A stretch of DNA of 35,469 nucleotides from CAITQP01 sp964387965 (lineage in GTDB: Bacteria > Patescibacteriota > Minisyncoccia > Phycocordibacterales > UBA9973): the NCBI GenBank assembly GCA_964387965.1, contig CAYLXO010000007.1, positions 1-35,469 on the forward strand, in the 5' to 3' direction. This document shows, in pieces, positions 22,840 to 31,157 of this stretch (position 1 is its first letter; each line of letters begins with the position of its first letter). The notes below the pieces were generated by a model that worked only from the letters and a program-made list of their open reading frames with translations, was not told where the DNA came from and did not search any database. Position numbers and translations under genes: made by a program.

Positions 22840-24027
22840 ATGGCAAAAGTAAATCCTGAGATCGAAACATTCGCACGTATCAAAGTTATCGGAGTTGGTG
22901 GTTCTGGAAAGAACGCTATCAACCACATGATCAATTCCAAAGTTCGTGGAGTTGAGTTTATTGTGATGAACACAGATACACAGGATCTTCACAATTCTCT
23001 CGCAGACAAAAAGATTCACATTGGTAAAAACCTTACCCGTGGTCTTGGTGCTGGAATGAATCCAGAAATTGGTAAGAAAGCTGCAGAAGAAACAAAAGCA
23101 GAAATTCAAGATGTTATCAAAGGATCTGACATGGTATTCATCGCGTGTGGAATGGGAGGAGGTACAGGTACAGGTGCAGCTCCGATTGTTGCACGCTCAA
23201 GCAAGGAACAAGGCATTCTTACAGTTGCAGTTGTTACAAAACCATTTTTCTTCGAAGGAAACCAGCGTGGACGTATCGCAGACGAAGGTCTTCATGAACT
23301 TGAAAAAGAAGTTGATGCAATCATCGTTATTCCAAACGACAAACTTCTTCAAATCGCAGGAAAAGAAATGGGCTTCCGTGACGCATTTGCTCTTTGTGAC
23401 TCAGTGCTTCAGCAGGCTGTAGAAGGTATCTCTGACCTCATCACAACTCCTGGAGTTATCAACGTAGACTTTGCGGACATTAAAGCGATTATGGCAGACA
23501 CAGGAAGCGCCCTTATGGGAATCGGTCTTGCAAGTGGTGAAGGACGCGCTACAAAAGCTGCAACAGAAGCTATTAACTCTCCTCTTCTTGAACTTTCAAT
23601 CAATGGAGCAAAGGGTGTTCTCTTTGCAATCTCAGGTGGCGATGATCTCACAATCCACGAAATCCAAGAAGCAGCAAAAGTTATTACAGAATCAATCGAC
23701 AAGGAAGCAAAAGTTATTTTCGGAACTATCAAAGACGATCGTCTCAAGAAGGGCGAACTTAAGGTGACTGTTATCGCAACTGGCTTCCCTACTGATTCTC
23801 CAAAACGCTCACTCTTTCAACCGACATTTCAGTCTGCTCCAAAAATAGAGGCACCTGCTCCGCTCGTTGAAAAGAAAGAAAAAGAACAGCCACAGGTTCA
23901 GCCAACACAGAGCATGTCTAGTGAATTCGTAAAGCGCGCTGAAAAGACTGATGAAATTCCTTCATTTGGGGATGACGGTGATGACTGGAGTGCAGTACCT
24001 GCTTTCTTGCGACGTCCAAAAAAGTAG
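22840..24027 (+). CDS. ftsZ: Cell division protein FtsZ
   Basis: A 395-residue tubulin-like GTPase that builds the division ring. GTP-binding motifs: VIGVGGSGKNAINHM (about 13-27), NTDTQDL, the tubulin signature GMGGGTGTGAAP (about 104-115), and GVINVDFADIKAIM (T7 loop, activates GTP hydrolysis). An acidic, Gln/Pro-rich linker (about 330-380) leads to the conserved C-terminal peptide SAVPAFLRRPKK, which binds FtsA. Normal length. Ends in a terminator before trxB. Confidence 0.98.
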   Translation: MAKVNPEIETFARIKVIGVGGSGKNAINHMINSKVRGVEFIVMNTDTQDLHNSLADKKIHIGKNLTRGLGAGMNPEIGKKAAEETKAEIQDVIKGSDMVFIACGMGGGTGTGAAPIVARSSKEQGILTVAVVTKPFFFEGNQRGRIADEGLHELEKEVDAIIVIPNDKLLQIAGKEMGFRDAFALCDSVLQQAVEGISDLITTPGVINVDFADIKAIMADTGSALMGIGLASGEGRATKAATEAINSPLLELSINGAKGVLFAISGGDDLTIHEIQEAAKVITESIDKEAKVIFGTIKDDRLKKGELKVTVIATGFPTDSPKRSLFQPTFQSAPKIEAPAPLVEKKEKEQPQVQPTQSMSSEFVKRAEKTDEIPSFGDDGDDWSAVPAFLRRPKK

Positions 24028-24044
24028 AATTATTTGACCAACTT

Positions 24045-24081
24045 GATATAATTAAAAAGTAGCAAATCGGTGCTACTTTTT
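24045..24081 (+). terminator. Terminator of ftsZ overlapping a trxB promoter
   Basis: AAAAAGTAGCA - AATCGG - TGCTACTTTTT (24054-24081) is a symmetric hairpin with T-run. An extended -10, TGATATAAT (24045-24053), lies immediately before it. A trxB transcript would therefore begin inside the hairpin sequence. The promoter part is inference. Confidence 0.7.
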
Positions 24082-24096
24082 AATTTAACTACTACT

Positions 24097-25026
24097 ATGC
24101 AATACGATCTCACAATTATCGGGGGCGGACCAGCAGCATCAGCTGCCGCAGTATACGCAGCTCGCAAACAACTTAAGACACTTTTGGTTACCTTCGAATT
24201 TGGCGGTCAATCTATCGTATCTTCAGACATTCAAAACTGGATTGGCACTCCGCACATTTCAGGAGCTGATCTTGGCAAAAATTTGAAAGCGCACGTTATG
24301 GAATACGCCGGAGAATTTCTAACAATAAAAGAAGGCGCGCTTGTTTCAAAAATAACAGGTAGTGCTGGTGATTTTCATGTGCTTACAGACAAAAACGACG
24401 ATTTTCATTCAAAGACAGTTCTTATAGCGTCAGGTTCATCACGCCGAAAGCTTGTCGTACCAGGAGCACATCAGTATGAAAACAAGGGTCTTACCTACTG
24501 TGCAACCTGCGATGGGCCACTATTTGCCGATCAAGATGTAATAGTTGTTGGAGGTGGTAATGCAGCCTTTGAAACGGCAGCTCAGCTTCTCGCATATTGT
24601 AAAAGTGTAACACTCATCAATAGAAGTGCAGATTTCCGAGCAGATGAAATCACTGTCAAACAGACGATGAAGAATCCGAAGTTTAAAGCAATAACGCAAG
24701 TTGAATTTGTTGATGTATTTGGAAAAGATTTTGTCGAAGGAGTAACGATTAAGTATTCGGCTGATGGACGTGAAGAAAAAGTTATGGCTACCGGTATTTT
24801 TGTTGAAATCGGCCAGATCCCTAACTCAAATTTTGCGCTCAATTTTGTGCCTACAACAGGTGGCGGACAAATTGTTATCAACCCTCGCACACAAGCTACA
24901 GGAGTGGAAGGCATTTGGGCTGCGGGAGACGTCACTGATGTTCTCTACCATCAAAACAACATCGCTGCTGGCGATGCTGTGCGTGCACTCGAGGATATTT
25001 ATATCTGGCTTCACCGCAGAGGCTAA
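24097..25026 (+). CDS. trxB: Thioredoxin reductase-like flavoprotein
   Basis: 309 residues from MQYDLTIIGGG; an upstream in-frame Met lies in the terminator region and is not used. The FAD fingerprint IIGGGPAASAAAVYAA is at about 6-21, the redox motif CATC at about 137-140, the pyridine-nucleotide fold VVVGGGNAAFETAAQLL near 152-168, and the C-terminal FAD motif GIWAAGDVTDV. The NADPH-selecting HRR of typical TrxB reads NRS (INRSADFRADE), so the co-substrate may not be NADPH. It reduces thioredoxin or a similar small thiol protein. It overlaps the convergent nucleotidyltransferase gene by 4 bp. Confidence 0.92.
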   Translation: MQYDLTIIGGGPAASAAAVYAARKQLKTLLVTFEFGGQSIVSSDIQNWIGTPHISGADLGKNLKAHVMEYAGEFLTIKEGALVSKITGSAGDFHVLTDKNDDFHSKTVLIASGSSRRKLVVPGAHQYENKGLTYCATCDGPLFADQDVIVVGGGNAAFETAAQLLAYCKSVTLINRSADFRADEITVKQTMKNPKFKAITQVEFVDVFGKDFVEGVTIKYSADGREEKVMATGIFVEIGQIPNSNFALNFVPTTGGGQIVINPRTQATGVEGIWAAGDVTDVLYHQNNIAAGDAVRALEDIYIWLHRRG

Positions 25027-25766
25027 TCGAGGCTTTCTACAAGTGCTATATCTTCCTTTGAGTTTGTCCCGAGGGCTTCTTTTGGTTCGATAGAAACTGA
25101 TGCGATACTCTTATTCTCTTTCATCGCAAGAGCGACAAGATCGGTAAGATAGTATTCACCTTGCGCATTGTCATTTTTCAATTTTGGAAGCGCTTCAACA
25201 AGCCACTTTTTTTCAAAGCAAAAATATGCTGGATTAACTTCTGTAATATTTTTTTGATCTTCACTCGCATCTTTTGCTTCAACAATTGCTGTGACCATCC
25301 CTCGTGTATCGCGAATAATGCGACCGAAGCTTTTAAATACGTGGTACCAATCAAGAAAATGTGGCAATTGTACTGTCGCAATCGCAACAGTCGCGTTTCG
25401 CTCTTCTCTTGTTTTAATAAGATTCTTAATAGTCTCGCTACTTACATATGGATGATCAACATACAATACAAGTACAGAGTGTGCAGAATCATTGAGTGCG
25501 TGTATAGCACTTTGCACGGCATGCCCAGTACCAAGCTGTTCTTCTTGCACAACGCATCGTGCGCGAGTACCGAGAGCCTCGATGACAAGCTCGCGTTTTT
25601 GTCCTACGACAACGACAGGTGTAGTAGTAACACCAGAGACTTTGACTGATTGAAGTACATACTCTATGAGTGGTTTTCCATCGAGTTCGACAAGCGCCTT
25701 GGGTAGATCGCTTTGCATTCGTTTACCATATCCTCCTGCAAGAATTATGACATCTGCTTGTTGCAT
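25023..25766 (-). CDS. GlmU-type nucleotidyltransferase, uridylyltransferase domain only
   Basis: 247 residues. The NTP-transferase fold opens with ILAGGYGKRMQSDLPKALVELDGKPLI (the GxGxRM...PK nucleotide-binding signature). It continues with QEEQLGTGHAVQSAI and YVDHPYVS (the metal-binding Asp where GlmU has GDxP), and later GEYYLTDLVALA as in GlmU. The left-handed beta-helix acetyltransferase half of bifunctional GlmU is missing. It probably makes UDP-GlcNAc or a similar nucleotide sugar for the cell wall; acetylation would need another enzyme. The 3' end overlaps the trxB stop on the opposite strand (25023-25026). Confidence 0.85.
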   Translation of the reverse strand: MQQADVIILAGGYGKRMQSDLPKALVELDGKPLIEYVLQSVKVSGVTTTPVVVVGQKRELVIEALGTRARCVVQEEQLGTGHAVQSAIHALNDSAHSVLVLYVDHPYVSSETIKNLIKTREERNATVAIATVQLPHFLDWYHVFKSFGRIIRDTRGMVTAIVEAKDASEDQKNITEVNPAYFCFEKKWLVEALPKLKNDNAQGEYYLTDLVALAMKENKSIASVSIEPKEALGTNSKEDIALVESLD

Positions 25767-25807
25767 ATACGGCTCAATATACTAGATTTTGCACATTTAG
25801 ACTACTA

Positions 25808-25835
25808 TTGACTCTTTTTACACGAGGCATAATAT
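25808..25835 (+). promoter_or_regulatory. Promoter of the 135-residue membrane protein gene
   Basis: TTGACT (25808-25813), 16-bp spacer, TAATAT (25830-25835): a near-consensus pair. The leader would be about 32 nt and AT-rich, without a Shine-Dalgarno. Confidence 0.65.
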
Positions 25836-25873
25836 AAATAATGAATCATATTGTTTAACATAAATTTTTACTT

Positions 25874-26281
25874 ATGAAATCTCAAACTTTCAGCCAACAT
25901 CAGATGTTGGATAAACGCCTCGGCCAGTTTATGGGCACATGGGCATGCCTAATTTTTGAACTTGTAGCACTAGTCGTCATGCTTATGACTTGCTACAACA
26001 AAAGTTCTGGCGTCTTTCATTTCGACATAAACGCCTACTGGATTTTATCCGCAATCGCAGTGCTCATTGTCTTCACTGGGACAAGAGTACCTGTCACTGG
26101 TAAATTGTATAGGTATTACATGAACGCTAGTACTGAAGAAGAAGCCCAGATTTCGGTTTCGTTTATACAAAACGGCCATGTGCTCAAAATCATCTTCTTT
26201 ACAGTACTCGTCGTACTCGTAGCATCTGCGATGTATGCCAATCATCTAAGCCTTGCAGAGGTTATGAAATTTTTAAAGTAA
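25874..26281 (+). CDS. Small membrane protein, unknown
   Basis: 135 residues with three predicted membrane helices (about 20-42, 53-71, 103-121), the first containing WACLIFELVALVVMLMTCY. The N-terminus is polar (MKSQTFSQHQMLDKRLGQ), and a charged loop with EEEAQIS lies between helices 2 and 3. No known family recognised. A strong promoter lies upstream and a strong terminator directly downstream, so this is a single-gene unit, probably well expressed. Confidence 0.65.
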   Translation: MKSQTFSQHQMLDKRLGQFMGTWACLIFELVALVVMLMTCYNKSSGVFHFDINAYWILSAIAVLIVFTGTRVPVTGKLYRYYMNASTEEEAQISVSFIQNGHVLKIIFFTVLVVLVASAMYANHLSLAEVMKFLK

Positions 26282-26299
26282 ACAATCTATTTTATTTTT

Positions 26300-26334
26300 A
26301 ATTAGGCCGAGATGTATATCTTGGCCTAATTTTT
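26300..26334. terminator. Bidirectional terminator
   Basis: AATTAGGCC / GGCCTAATT with further pairing (GAGAT with ATCTT) gives a long stem, followed by TTTTT on plus. On minus it follows the stop of the fragment gene (26326-26328), which lies inside the stem, so both sides use it. Confidence 0.85.
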
Positions 26335-26410
26335 ATGCACCTCATTCATCCAATCAATGAATGCTTGCATAAAACGCTCGCGACGCTCTTGCAATACCGC
26401 AGGTAAAGCA
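26326..26410 (-). CDS. C-terminal fragment of an unknown protein, cut by a gap
   Basis: Minus strand from the gap edge reads ALPAVLQERRERFMQAF... and ends MNEVHKN before TAG at 26326-26328, about 27 codons. The composition (amphipathic, Glu/Arg-rich helix) is protein-like, and the stop coincides with a terminator, as expected for a real 3' end. The rest lies in the N-run. No family can be assigned. Plus-strand readings across the gap are less plausible. Confidence 0.4.
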
Positions 26411-26510
26411 NNNNNNNNNNNNNNNNNNNNNNNNNNNNNNNNNNNNNNNNNNNNNNNNNNNNNNNNNNNNNNNNNNNNNNNNNNNNNNNNNNNNNNNNNN
26501 NNNNNNNNNN
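26411..26510. other. Scaffold gap (100 N)
   Basis: Exactly 100 N of nominal length. The flanks are not duplicated. It hides the 5' part of the fragment gene and the 3' CCA region of tRNA-Glu. The neighbouring stretch 26584-26687 holds no gene; it contains AT-rich DNA that may include the tRNA promoter. Confidence 0.9.
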
Positions 26511-26511
26511 G

Positions 26512-26583
26512 TGACCCTACAGGGAATCGAACCCTGATTACCGCCTTGAAAAGGCGATGTCCTAACCGTTAGACGATAGGGCC
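26512..26583 (-). tRNA. tRNA-Glu (anticodon UUC)
   Basis: Minus strand, 72 nt to the discriminator base A. Acceptor GGCCCTA pairs with TAGGGTC (one G-T); D arm GTC...GAC; anticodon arm TCGCC-TTTTCAA-GGCGG with anticodon TTC; T arm CAGGG-TTCGATT-CCCTG. One C follows the discriminator before the N-run, so an encoded CCA cannot be checked. Confidence 0.95.
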
Positions 26584-26687
26584 ATATATACTAGCTCGGG
26601 TAATATAGCACGAAATGTGCATATAGTAAATATCCTTTGACAAATGCTTAAAATAGTTCAGTATCAGGATAAACAATCCATAAGATT

Positions 26688-27062
26688 ATGTTACAGACAA
26701 TTCTTTATGTGACGATAGGCATATATTTTGCCTACTATATCGTAGGCGTAGTGATTACAGCTATGCGTACAGATAAGACACTCCATGCAAGGTTTGCGAA
26801 AATGTTGCCATGGGTAACCATAGTAGAAATTCTTGTTATTGTAATTTGTGTTTTGCTTTCAAAACGCGGCGATAACTCGAATAATAGCGCGGAATTTAAA
26901 ATTCATATTTGGTTAGCAATAGCTACTCTCATATCAATTTTTGTACAATGGTGGTTTGACGGAAACAAAAAACCACGCTTTCACAAAATATTTCATTTCA
27001 TCGTTACCATTCTGTTTACAATTACTACAATCACTGGATTACAACTAGTAAGCCGTCTGTAG
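26688..27062 (+). CDS. Small four-helix membrane protein, unknown
   Basis: 124 residues with four membrane helices (about 3-25, 40-60, 72-90, 100-120). The loops carry KRGDNSNNSAEFKIHIW and WWFDGNKKPRFHKIFHF, the latter with several His and basic residues. No family recognised. TAAGAT lies only 2 nt before the ATG, so the promoter is unclear. A strong terminator follows 23 bp downstream. Confidence 0.6.
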   Translation: MLQTILYVTIGIYFAYYIVGVVITAMRTDKTLHARFAKMLPWVTIVEILVIVICVLLSKRGDNSNNSAEFKIHIWLAIATLISIFVQWWFDGNKKPRFHKIFHFIVTILFTITTITGLQLVSRL

Positions 27063-27085
27063 AAATACCGCACAATTAAAACAAC

Positions 27086-27108
27086 AAACCCCGCATTATG
27101 CGGGGTTT
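27086..27108. terminator. Bidirectional terminator; contains the stop of the DoxX-like gene
   Basis: AAACCCCGCA / TGCGGGGTTT with a 3-nt loop, followed on plus by AGTTTTT. On minus, the last codons and the TAA of the DoxX-like gene (27096-27098) lie inside the stem and loop, so terminating ribosomes would cover it. Confidence 0.85.
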
Positions 27109-28109
27109 AGTTTTTGTGCTTTACGTTTTGCAAAAAATGAATCTAGACTATGCTTCCCTGCTCCTGTGACTACAAGCATAGAGAGCGCTGCAAATAGCGT
27201 TACGTGAGAATATACAGATTCTTTGAAGTAGAAAAACGAAAGTGAAATCACGACAAACGAGACGACTGCAACAAGACGAGTTTCAAATCCAAGAACAAGA
27301 AGTATTCCGAGTGTACACTCGACGAGCCCTGCCCCAAGAACCCAGAGAGCCGGCGCCACATCTATAACATTTGTAAGGTGGTACGTTGTAACAACGAGTT
27401 CGGAATCGTGTGGGTTCAAAAATTTCTCGTACATTCCGAGGTAGAAAAATGCTACCCCTAGTCCAATGCGCAAAACAAGTGGGACTAAATCTGCGTGTTT
27501 TAAGCGCTTAAATGAATCGATGGAAAGGATATCATCAAGTCCTGGTCGTCCTGAACCAAGAAGGAATACTGCAAGTGTCAGTGCGAGAAAGTCCAAGTTG
27601 CCGAACAAGTACGGGTTGTGCACAAGTCCATAGACGAATAATCCGATAGTGACAAGTGATGCTGGGACAATAAGAAATCCAAGTAAGAAAAAGAAACCGA
27701 GCAATATTTCAAGAAGTGCTGTATGTGGCACGTATTCCATTACAGGAGAAATAAAGACTTGTGCTGTACCAGCGCCTATAAGTGCGATTCCAAGTGCCAA
27801 GCGTGCCATCCATGGCAACAATTCGTAATATGAAACGAGCTTTCCTTGTACCGTAGCAAGATATCGCGCGACTTGTTTTCGACTACGTACGAACAAAATG
27901 ATCCCAACAAGCGCAAGCGTAATGAGCCCTGCTACAACAAACTGAGTCAAATTTTCTGTAATACCATTCAACAAAAAATGAGAATCCACTCCTTGATGAG
28001 AAAGAAACTCTTCATGTTCAATCACATAGCCGACGTGTGCAGATGCATAGGAAAACAGCGCACCAAAACCCAAAACAGAACTTACGATATATGAGACGAT
28101 TTTTTTCAT
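27096..28109 (-). CDS. DoxX-like membrane protein (two DoxX-type halves)
   Basis: 337 residues. An N-terminal signal-like segment (1-24) is followed by a His-rich outer loop (HVGYVIEHEEFLSHQG, about 25-42), then about eight membrane helices. Two stretches look like DoxX units: LPWMARLALGIALIGAGTAQVF (about 97-118), and VPLVLRIGLGVAFFYLGMYEKFLNP (about 209-233) followed by GAGLVECTLGILLVLGFETRL. DoxX proteins are small membrane proteins, some tied to thiol/oxidative stress; the function here is unknown. It is the last gene of the riboswitch-led run, 9 bp after the methyltransferase gene. Confidence 0.75.
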   Translation of the reverse strand: MKKIVSYIVSSVLGFGALFSYASAHVGYVIEHEEFLSHQGVDSHFLLNGITENLTQFVVAGLITLALVGIILFVRSRKQVARYLATVQGKLVSYYELLPWMARLALGIALIGAGTAQVFISPVMEYVPHTALLEILLGFFFLLGFLIVPASLVTIGLFVYGLVHNPYLFGNLDFLALTLAVFLLGSGRPGLDDILSIDSFKRLKHADLVPLVLRIGLGVAFFYLGMYEKFLNPHDSELVVTTYHLTNVIDVAPALWVLGAGLVECTLGILLVLGFETRLVAVVSFVVISLSFFYFKESVYSHVTLFAALSMLVVTGAGKHSLDSFFAKRKAQKLNPA

Positions 28110-28118
28110 TTTTTTTGA

Positions 28119-28772
28119 TTAATAAATTTTAGTAAAACGTAGCACATGAGATTCTGGAAGCAGGTCTGCATCAAAACAAAAACAAAACTGATCGGATTGT
28201 AATTTTTTTTGATTTAAGGCGTCGATACGCCCAGATTCTTTTTTGTCACTTTGGAATACAAGCGACAAATCCTGTGTAAGTTCTTCGATTATTTTTTCGT
28301 ACGAAAGTTGGCCGTAAATCAGCAAGTCAGTGTAAATTGAAAGTGTTCCGCCCGGACGAAGCACACGAAGAGCTTCGGTTACCACTGGTTTCCGTTCACC
28401 ATAAAACATATCCCCTTTACCCTTCGGGACCCGAAGAGGACGCTTGTATTCCCCACTCTTATTTTTGATTGTGACGTATCTGCCAGGATGATCCCAATTG
28501 TGATGTATTGGCGCTGTAAGAATATTTGAAAGTACAACCTCATCAAATGTAGCGTCGGTAAGCGGGAGTGAAATTGCATCACCTAGAAGAAATTCTGGAT
28601 CTTTCGGATGTGAATATCCGTTTTTCTTCAGTCTTTCCACTTCCTGTTTTGCATTTTCAATGCGAGTCTCATCGACGTCAATTGATGTATATCGGTCTCC
28701 TAAGAGCCACGGTATTTCATACCGAACAAAGTAAGGCACCGATCCAGTACCAACCTCAAGAATATGTCGCAT
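28119..28772 (-). CDS. Class I SAM-dependent methyltransferase
   Basis: 217 residues. Rossmann motif I LEVGTGSVPY is right at the N-terminus (about 5-14), motif II acidic end SIDVDETRI (about 34-42), LLGDAISLPLTDATFDEVVLSN (motifs III/IV, about 62-83) and ALRVLRPGGTLSIYTD (about 135-150). A middle insertion (APIHHNWDHPGRYVTIKNKSG) may shape the substrate pocket. Substrate unknown. The N-terminus is very short before motif I, but the preceding gene stops only 17 bp upstream, leaving no room for more. It lies in the cobalamin-riboswitch operon, which makes a corrinoid-related role possible but unproven. Confidence 0.8.
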   Translation of the reverse strand: MRHILEVGTGSVPYFVRYEIPWLLGDRYTSIDVDETRIENAKQEVERLKKNGYSHPKDPEFLLGDAISLPLTDATFDEVVLSNILTAPIHHNWDHPGRYVTIKNKSGEYKRPLRVPKGKGDMFYGERKPVVTEALRVLRPGGTLSIYTDLLIYGQLSYEKIIEELTQDLSLVFQSDKKESGRIDALNQKKLQSDQFCFCFDADLLPESHVLRFTKIY

Positions 28773-28789
28773 CTATAAACCCTATTTTA

Positions 28790-30619
28790 TCAAACAAGAC
28801 GACGCACAACAACAAAGAGAAGAATCAGCCCAGAACCAGTAGCAAGTACTATTGGTATCGTGTTGCGATTGCCTCCACCGGCGCCTACCGCTCCTAATGC
28901 ATTTGCTGTAAGTGGTGTTGTAACTACTATCTCCGGTGTATTGTTTGCACTACTACGAGAAAGAGCTGATCTTGTGACTACAGGTTGCACAATTGGATTT
29001 ATTTGCACTATTTCAGGAATGGCTTCTATTGCTACCTTTTTTTCTTCCTCGGTTTTCACTGTATCTGTCTTTTTTGTTTCGGTCTTTTTTGTCGTATCAG
29101 TTGTTGTTCCTGTCGTTGTGTCTGTTGAACCACCGCCGTTACTTGTCGTAGGACGTGCAACTGCAGTCATGCTATTAAACCACGTTTTTCCAAGCACTGC
29201 TGGTATCGCATAACTTGTTGCCCATGTTCGATTTTCAATAGAATCTGATATTGGGTTAGTTCCGCCATCTATCGCTTGTACTGTTGCAAAATAATCTGCA
29301 GGAGACTTATTGTTTTTTGTCCATGTTGTACCGAGCGCGTTCATTGCTCCAGTAGCCCATGCAGAAGATGAAATATTCCCCCATCCTCCATCTGCATTTT
29401 GATTGTTNNNNNNNNNNNNNNNNNNNNNNNNNNNNNNNNNNNNNNNNNNNNNNNNNNNNNNNNNNNNNNNNNNNNNNNNNNNNNNNNNNNNNNNNNNNNN
29501 NNNNNNNGCACCAAGTGCAAGCGCTGCCCAGTCGCTATACAAATCTAGGCCACTGAATGATCCATCTGATTGTTGGACGTTTGTAAGGTATTGGATAGCG
29601 TTTGGAACACTAAAACTTGTGCTTCCACCACCACCTCCTCCACCTGAAGATGAAACTACTGTTACAACATACGATGGATAATAATAATCTTCTGCAATAC
29701 CGACATTATACGAGCCAATATCATCTAGGGTGAGTGTTGCCTTTCCTTGCGAATCTACAACAACTGTAGAAATTACTGTCGGATTCCATGGGTCGCTTGG
29801 ATTTGGTTGGGTCGCGCCGATAGTAACGCCAGTAAGTGGGCTCCATGTATTATCGAGATAGTTGTATGTTTCTGCTGTTGCAGTAAATGAGCCATGCGGA
29901 TTTATAGATGTTGTATCAAATGTCACTTGATGTGGTGTACCAAAGTAAATTCCAACATGTTCTCCGCCTGTAAGCATCGTTGCATCCATACTCGTCCATG
30001 GAGTTGTACCACCGACGACAAACTGCCAATTATCACACGCATCTGTCCCGCCTGTTGGCAAAAGACATTTGAGATAAAACGATCCAAACGATGTAAAGTA
30101 CTGTAAGTCAGAAAGAGTGAAACCAGCATTTGAATCTTGCGAAACTGTATACAAAAATCCAAGCACACTACGTGCGTCTACCGAATGTGTTACCCCAACA
30201 TCATCCATGATTGAAACTGTTCCAGATGCTGGAAGTGATACTGTATCGTCAAAAATTACAGTTGCACCATTACGTACAAGTAACGTTGCTTGCGGAACAG
30301 CCACAACTGTAACGGTGCGTTCCACTTGTAGTGCTGAATTACCAGCAATATCACTCACGTTGTACGTAACGGTATAAGTACCGAGTGTATTTGTATCAAC
30401 AGGATTTAGAACTGTGATACTTGCTGTTATATCTCCATCAGTGTCATCAAGCGCGGTCGCCCCATCATCTGTATAACTAGAGCCGATTTCAATAGATACT
30501 GATGCACTGCCTGTAAGAGTAATCACAGGAGGGGTAGTGTCAGGACCTGTAGCGTGCACATTCGAAAAATTCAAAAACACAAAACCTAAAACAAACAATC
30601 CAATAGATATTTTTTTCAT
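28790..30619 (-). CDS. Surface protein with DUF4430 and alpha-toroid domains (intrinsic factor/transcobalamin-like folds)
   Basis: 609 codons including a 100-N gap (residues ~371-404). Start MKKISIGLF at 30617-30619. Order: signal peptide 1-23; Ig-like DUF5011 domain about 27-106 (PPVITLTGSASVSIEIGSSY); DUF4430-like beta domain about 110-230 (GFLYTVSQDSNAGFTLSDLQYF, CDNWQFVVGG); second beta domain about 230-325; Gly linker; alpha/alpha-toroid repeats of the prenyltransferase/terpenoid-cyclase type about 338-490 (QQSDGSFSGLDLYSDWAALALG, NADGGWGNISSSAWATGAMNALG); Thr/Lys-rich stalk; C-terminal membrane helix 587-605 with RRLV. In animal B12 carriers the same two folds grip cobalamin. With the riboswitch, B12 capture at the surface is the likely role (inference). 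Confidence 0.8.
   Translation of the reverse strand: MKKISIGLFVLGFVFLNFSNVHATGPDTTPPVITLTGSASVSIEIGSSYTDDGATALDDTDGDITASITVLNPVDTNTLGTYTVTYNVSDIAGNSALQVERTVTVVAVPQATLLVRNGATVIFDDTVSLPASGTVSIMDDVGVTHSVDARSVLGFLYTVSQDSNAGFTLSDLQYFTSFGSFYLKCLLPTGGTDACDNWQFVVGGTTPWTSMDATMLTGGEHVGIYFGTPHQVTFDTTSINPHGSFTATAETYNYLDNTWSPLTGVTIGATQPNPSDPWNPTVISTVVVDSQGKATLTLDDIGSYNVGIAEDYYYPSYVVTVVSSSGGGGGGGSTSFSVPNAIQYLTNVQQSDGSFSGLDLYSDWAALALGXXXXXXXXXXXXXXXXXXXXXXXXXXXXXXXXXXNNQNADGGWGNISSSAWATGAMNALGTTWTKNNKSPADYFATVQAIDGGTNPISDSIENRTWATSYAIPAVLGKTWFNSMTAVARPTTSNGGGSTDTTTGTTTDTTKKTETKKTDTVKTEEEKKVAIEAIPEIVQINPIVQPVVTRSALSRSSANNTPEIVVTTPLTANALGAVGAGGGNRNTIPIVLATGSGLILLFVVVRRLV
29408..29507. other. Scaffold gap (100 N) inside the toroid domain
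   Basis: Exactly 100 N of nominal length within the repeat region of the surface protein. The true number of toroid repeats is unknown; repeat similarity may have caused the break. Confidence 0.9.
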
Positions 30620-30632
30620 ATGATTTAAATGA

Positions 30633-31157
30633 TTATTCAAGCTTCCAATCAATAGTATCTCCGACTTTAGGAACATACGCCGAAATCCCAACAGTTGCAT
30701 CCTTTCCATTTACATAATAAATAAGATGCTTACCATTTGTTTCTGTAAGCGTGCCGATACTCGTAACATAAAATCCAAGTCCTGGATATTCTTTCATTTG
30801 CACATTCATTTTCTTTTGTTCATTTGCTTCAATAAGCAATGTGTACAACGTTTTATTTTCTAGAGGTGCAAGACCAATAGATAGTCCGCCCGCCGTAAGT
30901 AGTACTGTTTCTGGCACTTCTGCAACATAACTATCAGTACTTATTTTTTCCTGCTTCGGAGTTGCTACTTTCTCGTGAAGTGGTGTGCCGATGACGAGAG
31001 CATTTTTTGCTACCTCCTCAACCACCTTATTGTGTTCTACGATTGGGATAAGATTCTTTTGGTCATTTCGCACCATAAGTGCAATCGCAACAAGCGCCAA
31101 TAGCGCCGAAATCGACACAAGCACAATTTCTATTTTTTTGTTCAACCGTTTTTTCAT
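30633..31157 (-). CDS. Membrane-anchored DUF4430 (transcobalamin-like) protein
   Basis: 174 residues from MKKRLNKK (Met at 31155-31157); the longer in-frame reading upstream is the riboswitch. One membrane anchor (about 9-28), a charged linker, then a DUF4430 domain (about 90-174): ETVLLTAGGLSIGLAPLENKT-type strands, EYPGLGFYVTSIGTL, and the typical ending LIYYVNGKDATVGISAYVPKVGDTIDWKLE-type motif (Y-Y-V-N-G-K ... GD.I.W). DUF4430 corresponds to the C-terminal beta domain of intrinsic factor and transcobalamin. It is the first gene after the cobalamin riboswitch, 13 bp before the larger surface protein, and is probably part of the same binding system. Confidence 0.82.
   Translation of the reverse strand: MKKRLNKKIEIVLVSISALLALVAIALMVRNDQKNLIPIVEHNKVVEEVAKNALVIGTPLHEKVATPKQEKISTDSYVAEVPETVLLTAGGLSIGLAPLENKTLYTLLIEANEQKKMNVQMKEYPGLGFYVTSIGTLTETNGKHLIYYVNGKDATVGISAYVPKVGDTIDWKLE

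Noticed and set aside
26357..26572. Plus-strand frame across the gap and the tRNA
   Set aside because: Depends on the N-run and reads through the tRNA-Glu antisense; the minus-strand fragment ending at a terminator is more plausible.
29408..29507. True length of the surface protein taken as 609 residues
   Set aside because: The 100 N are nominal, so the repeat number and even the frame across the gap are unproven.
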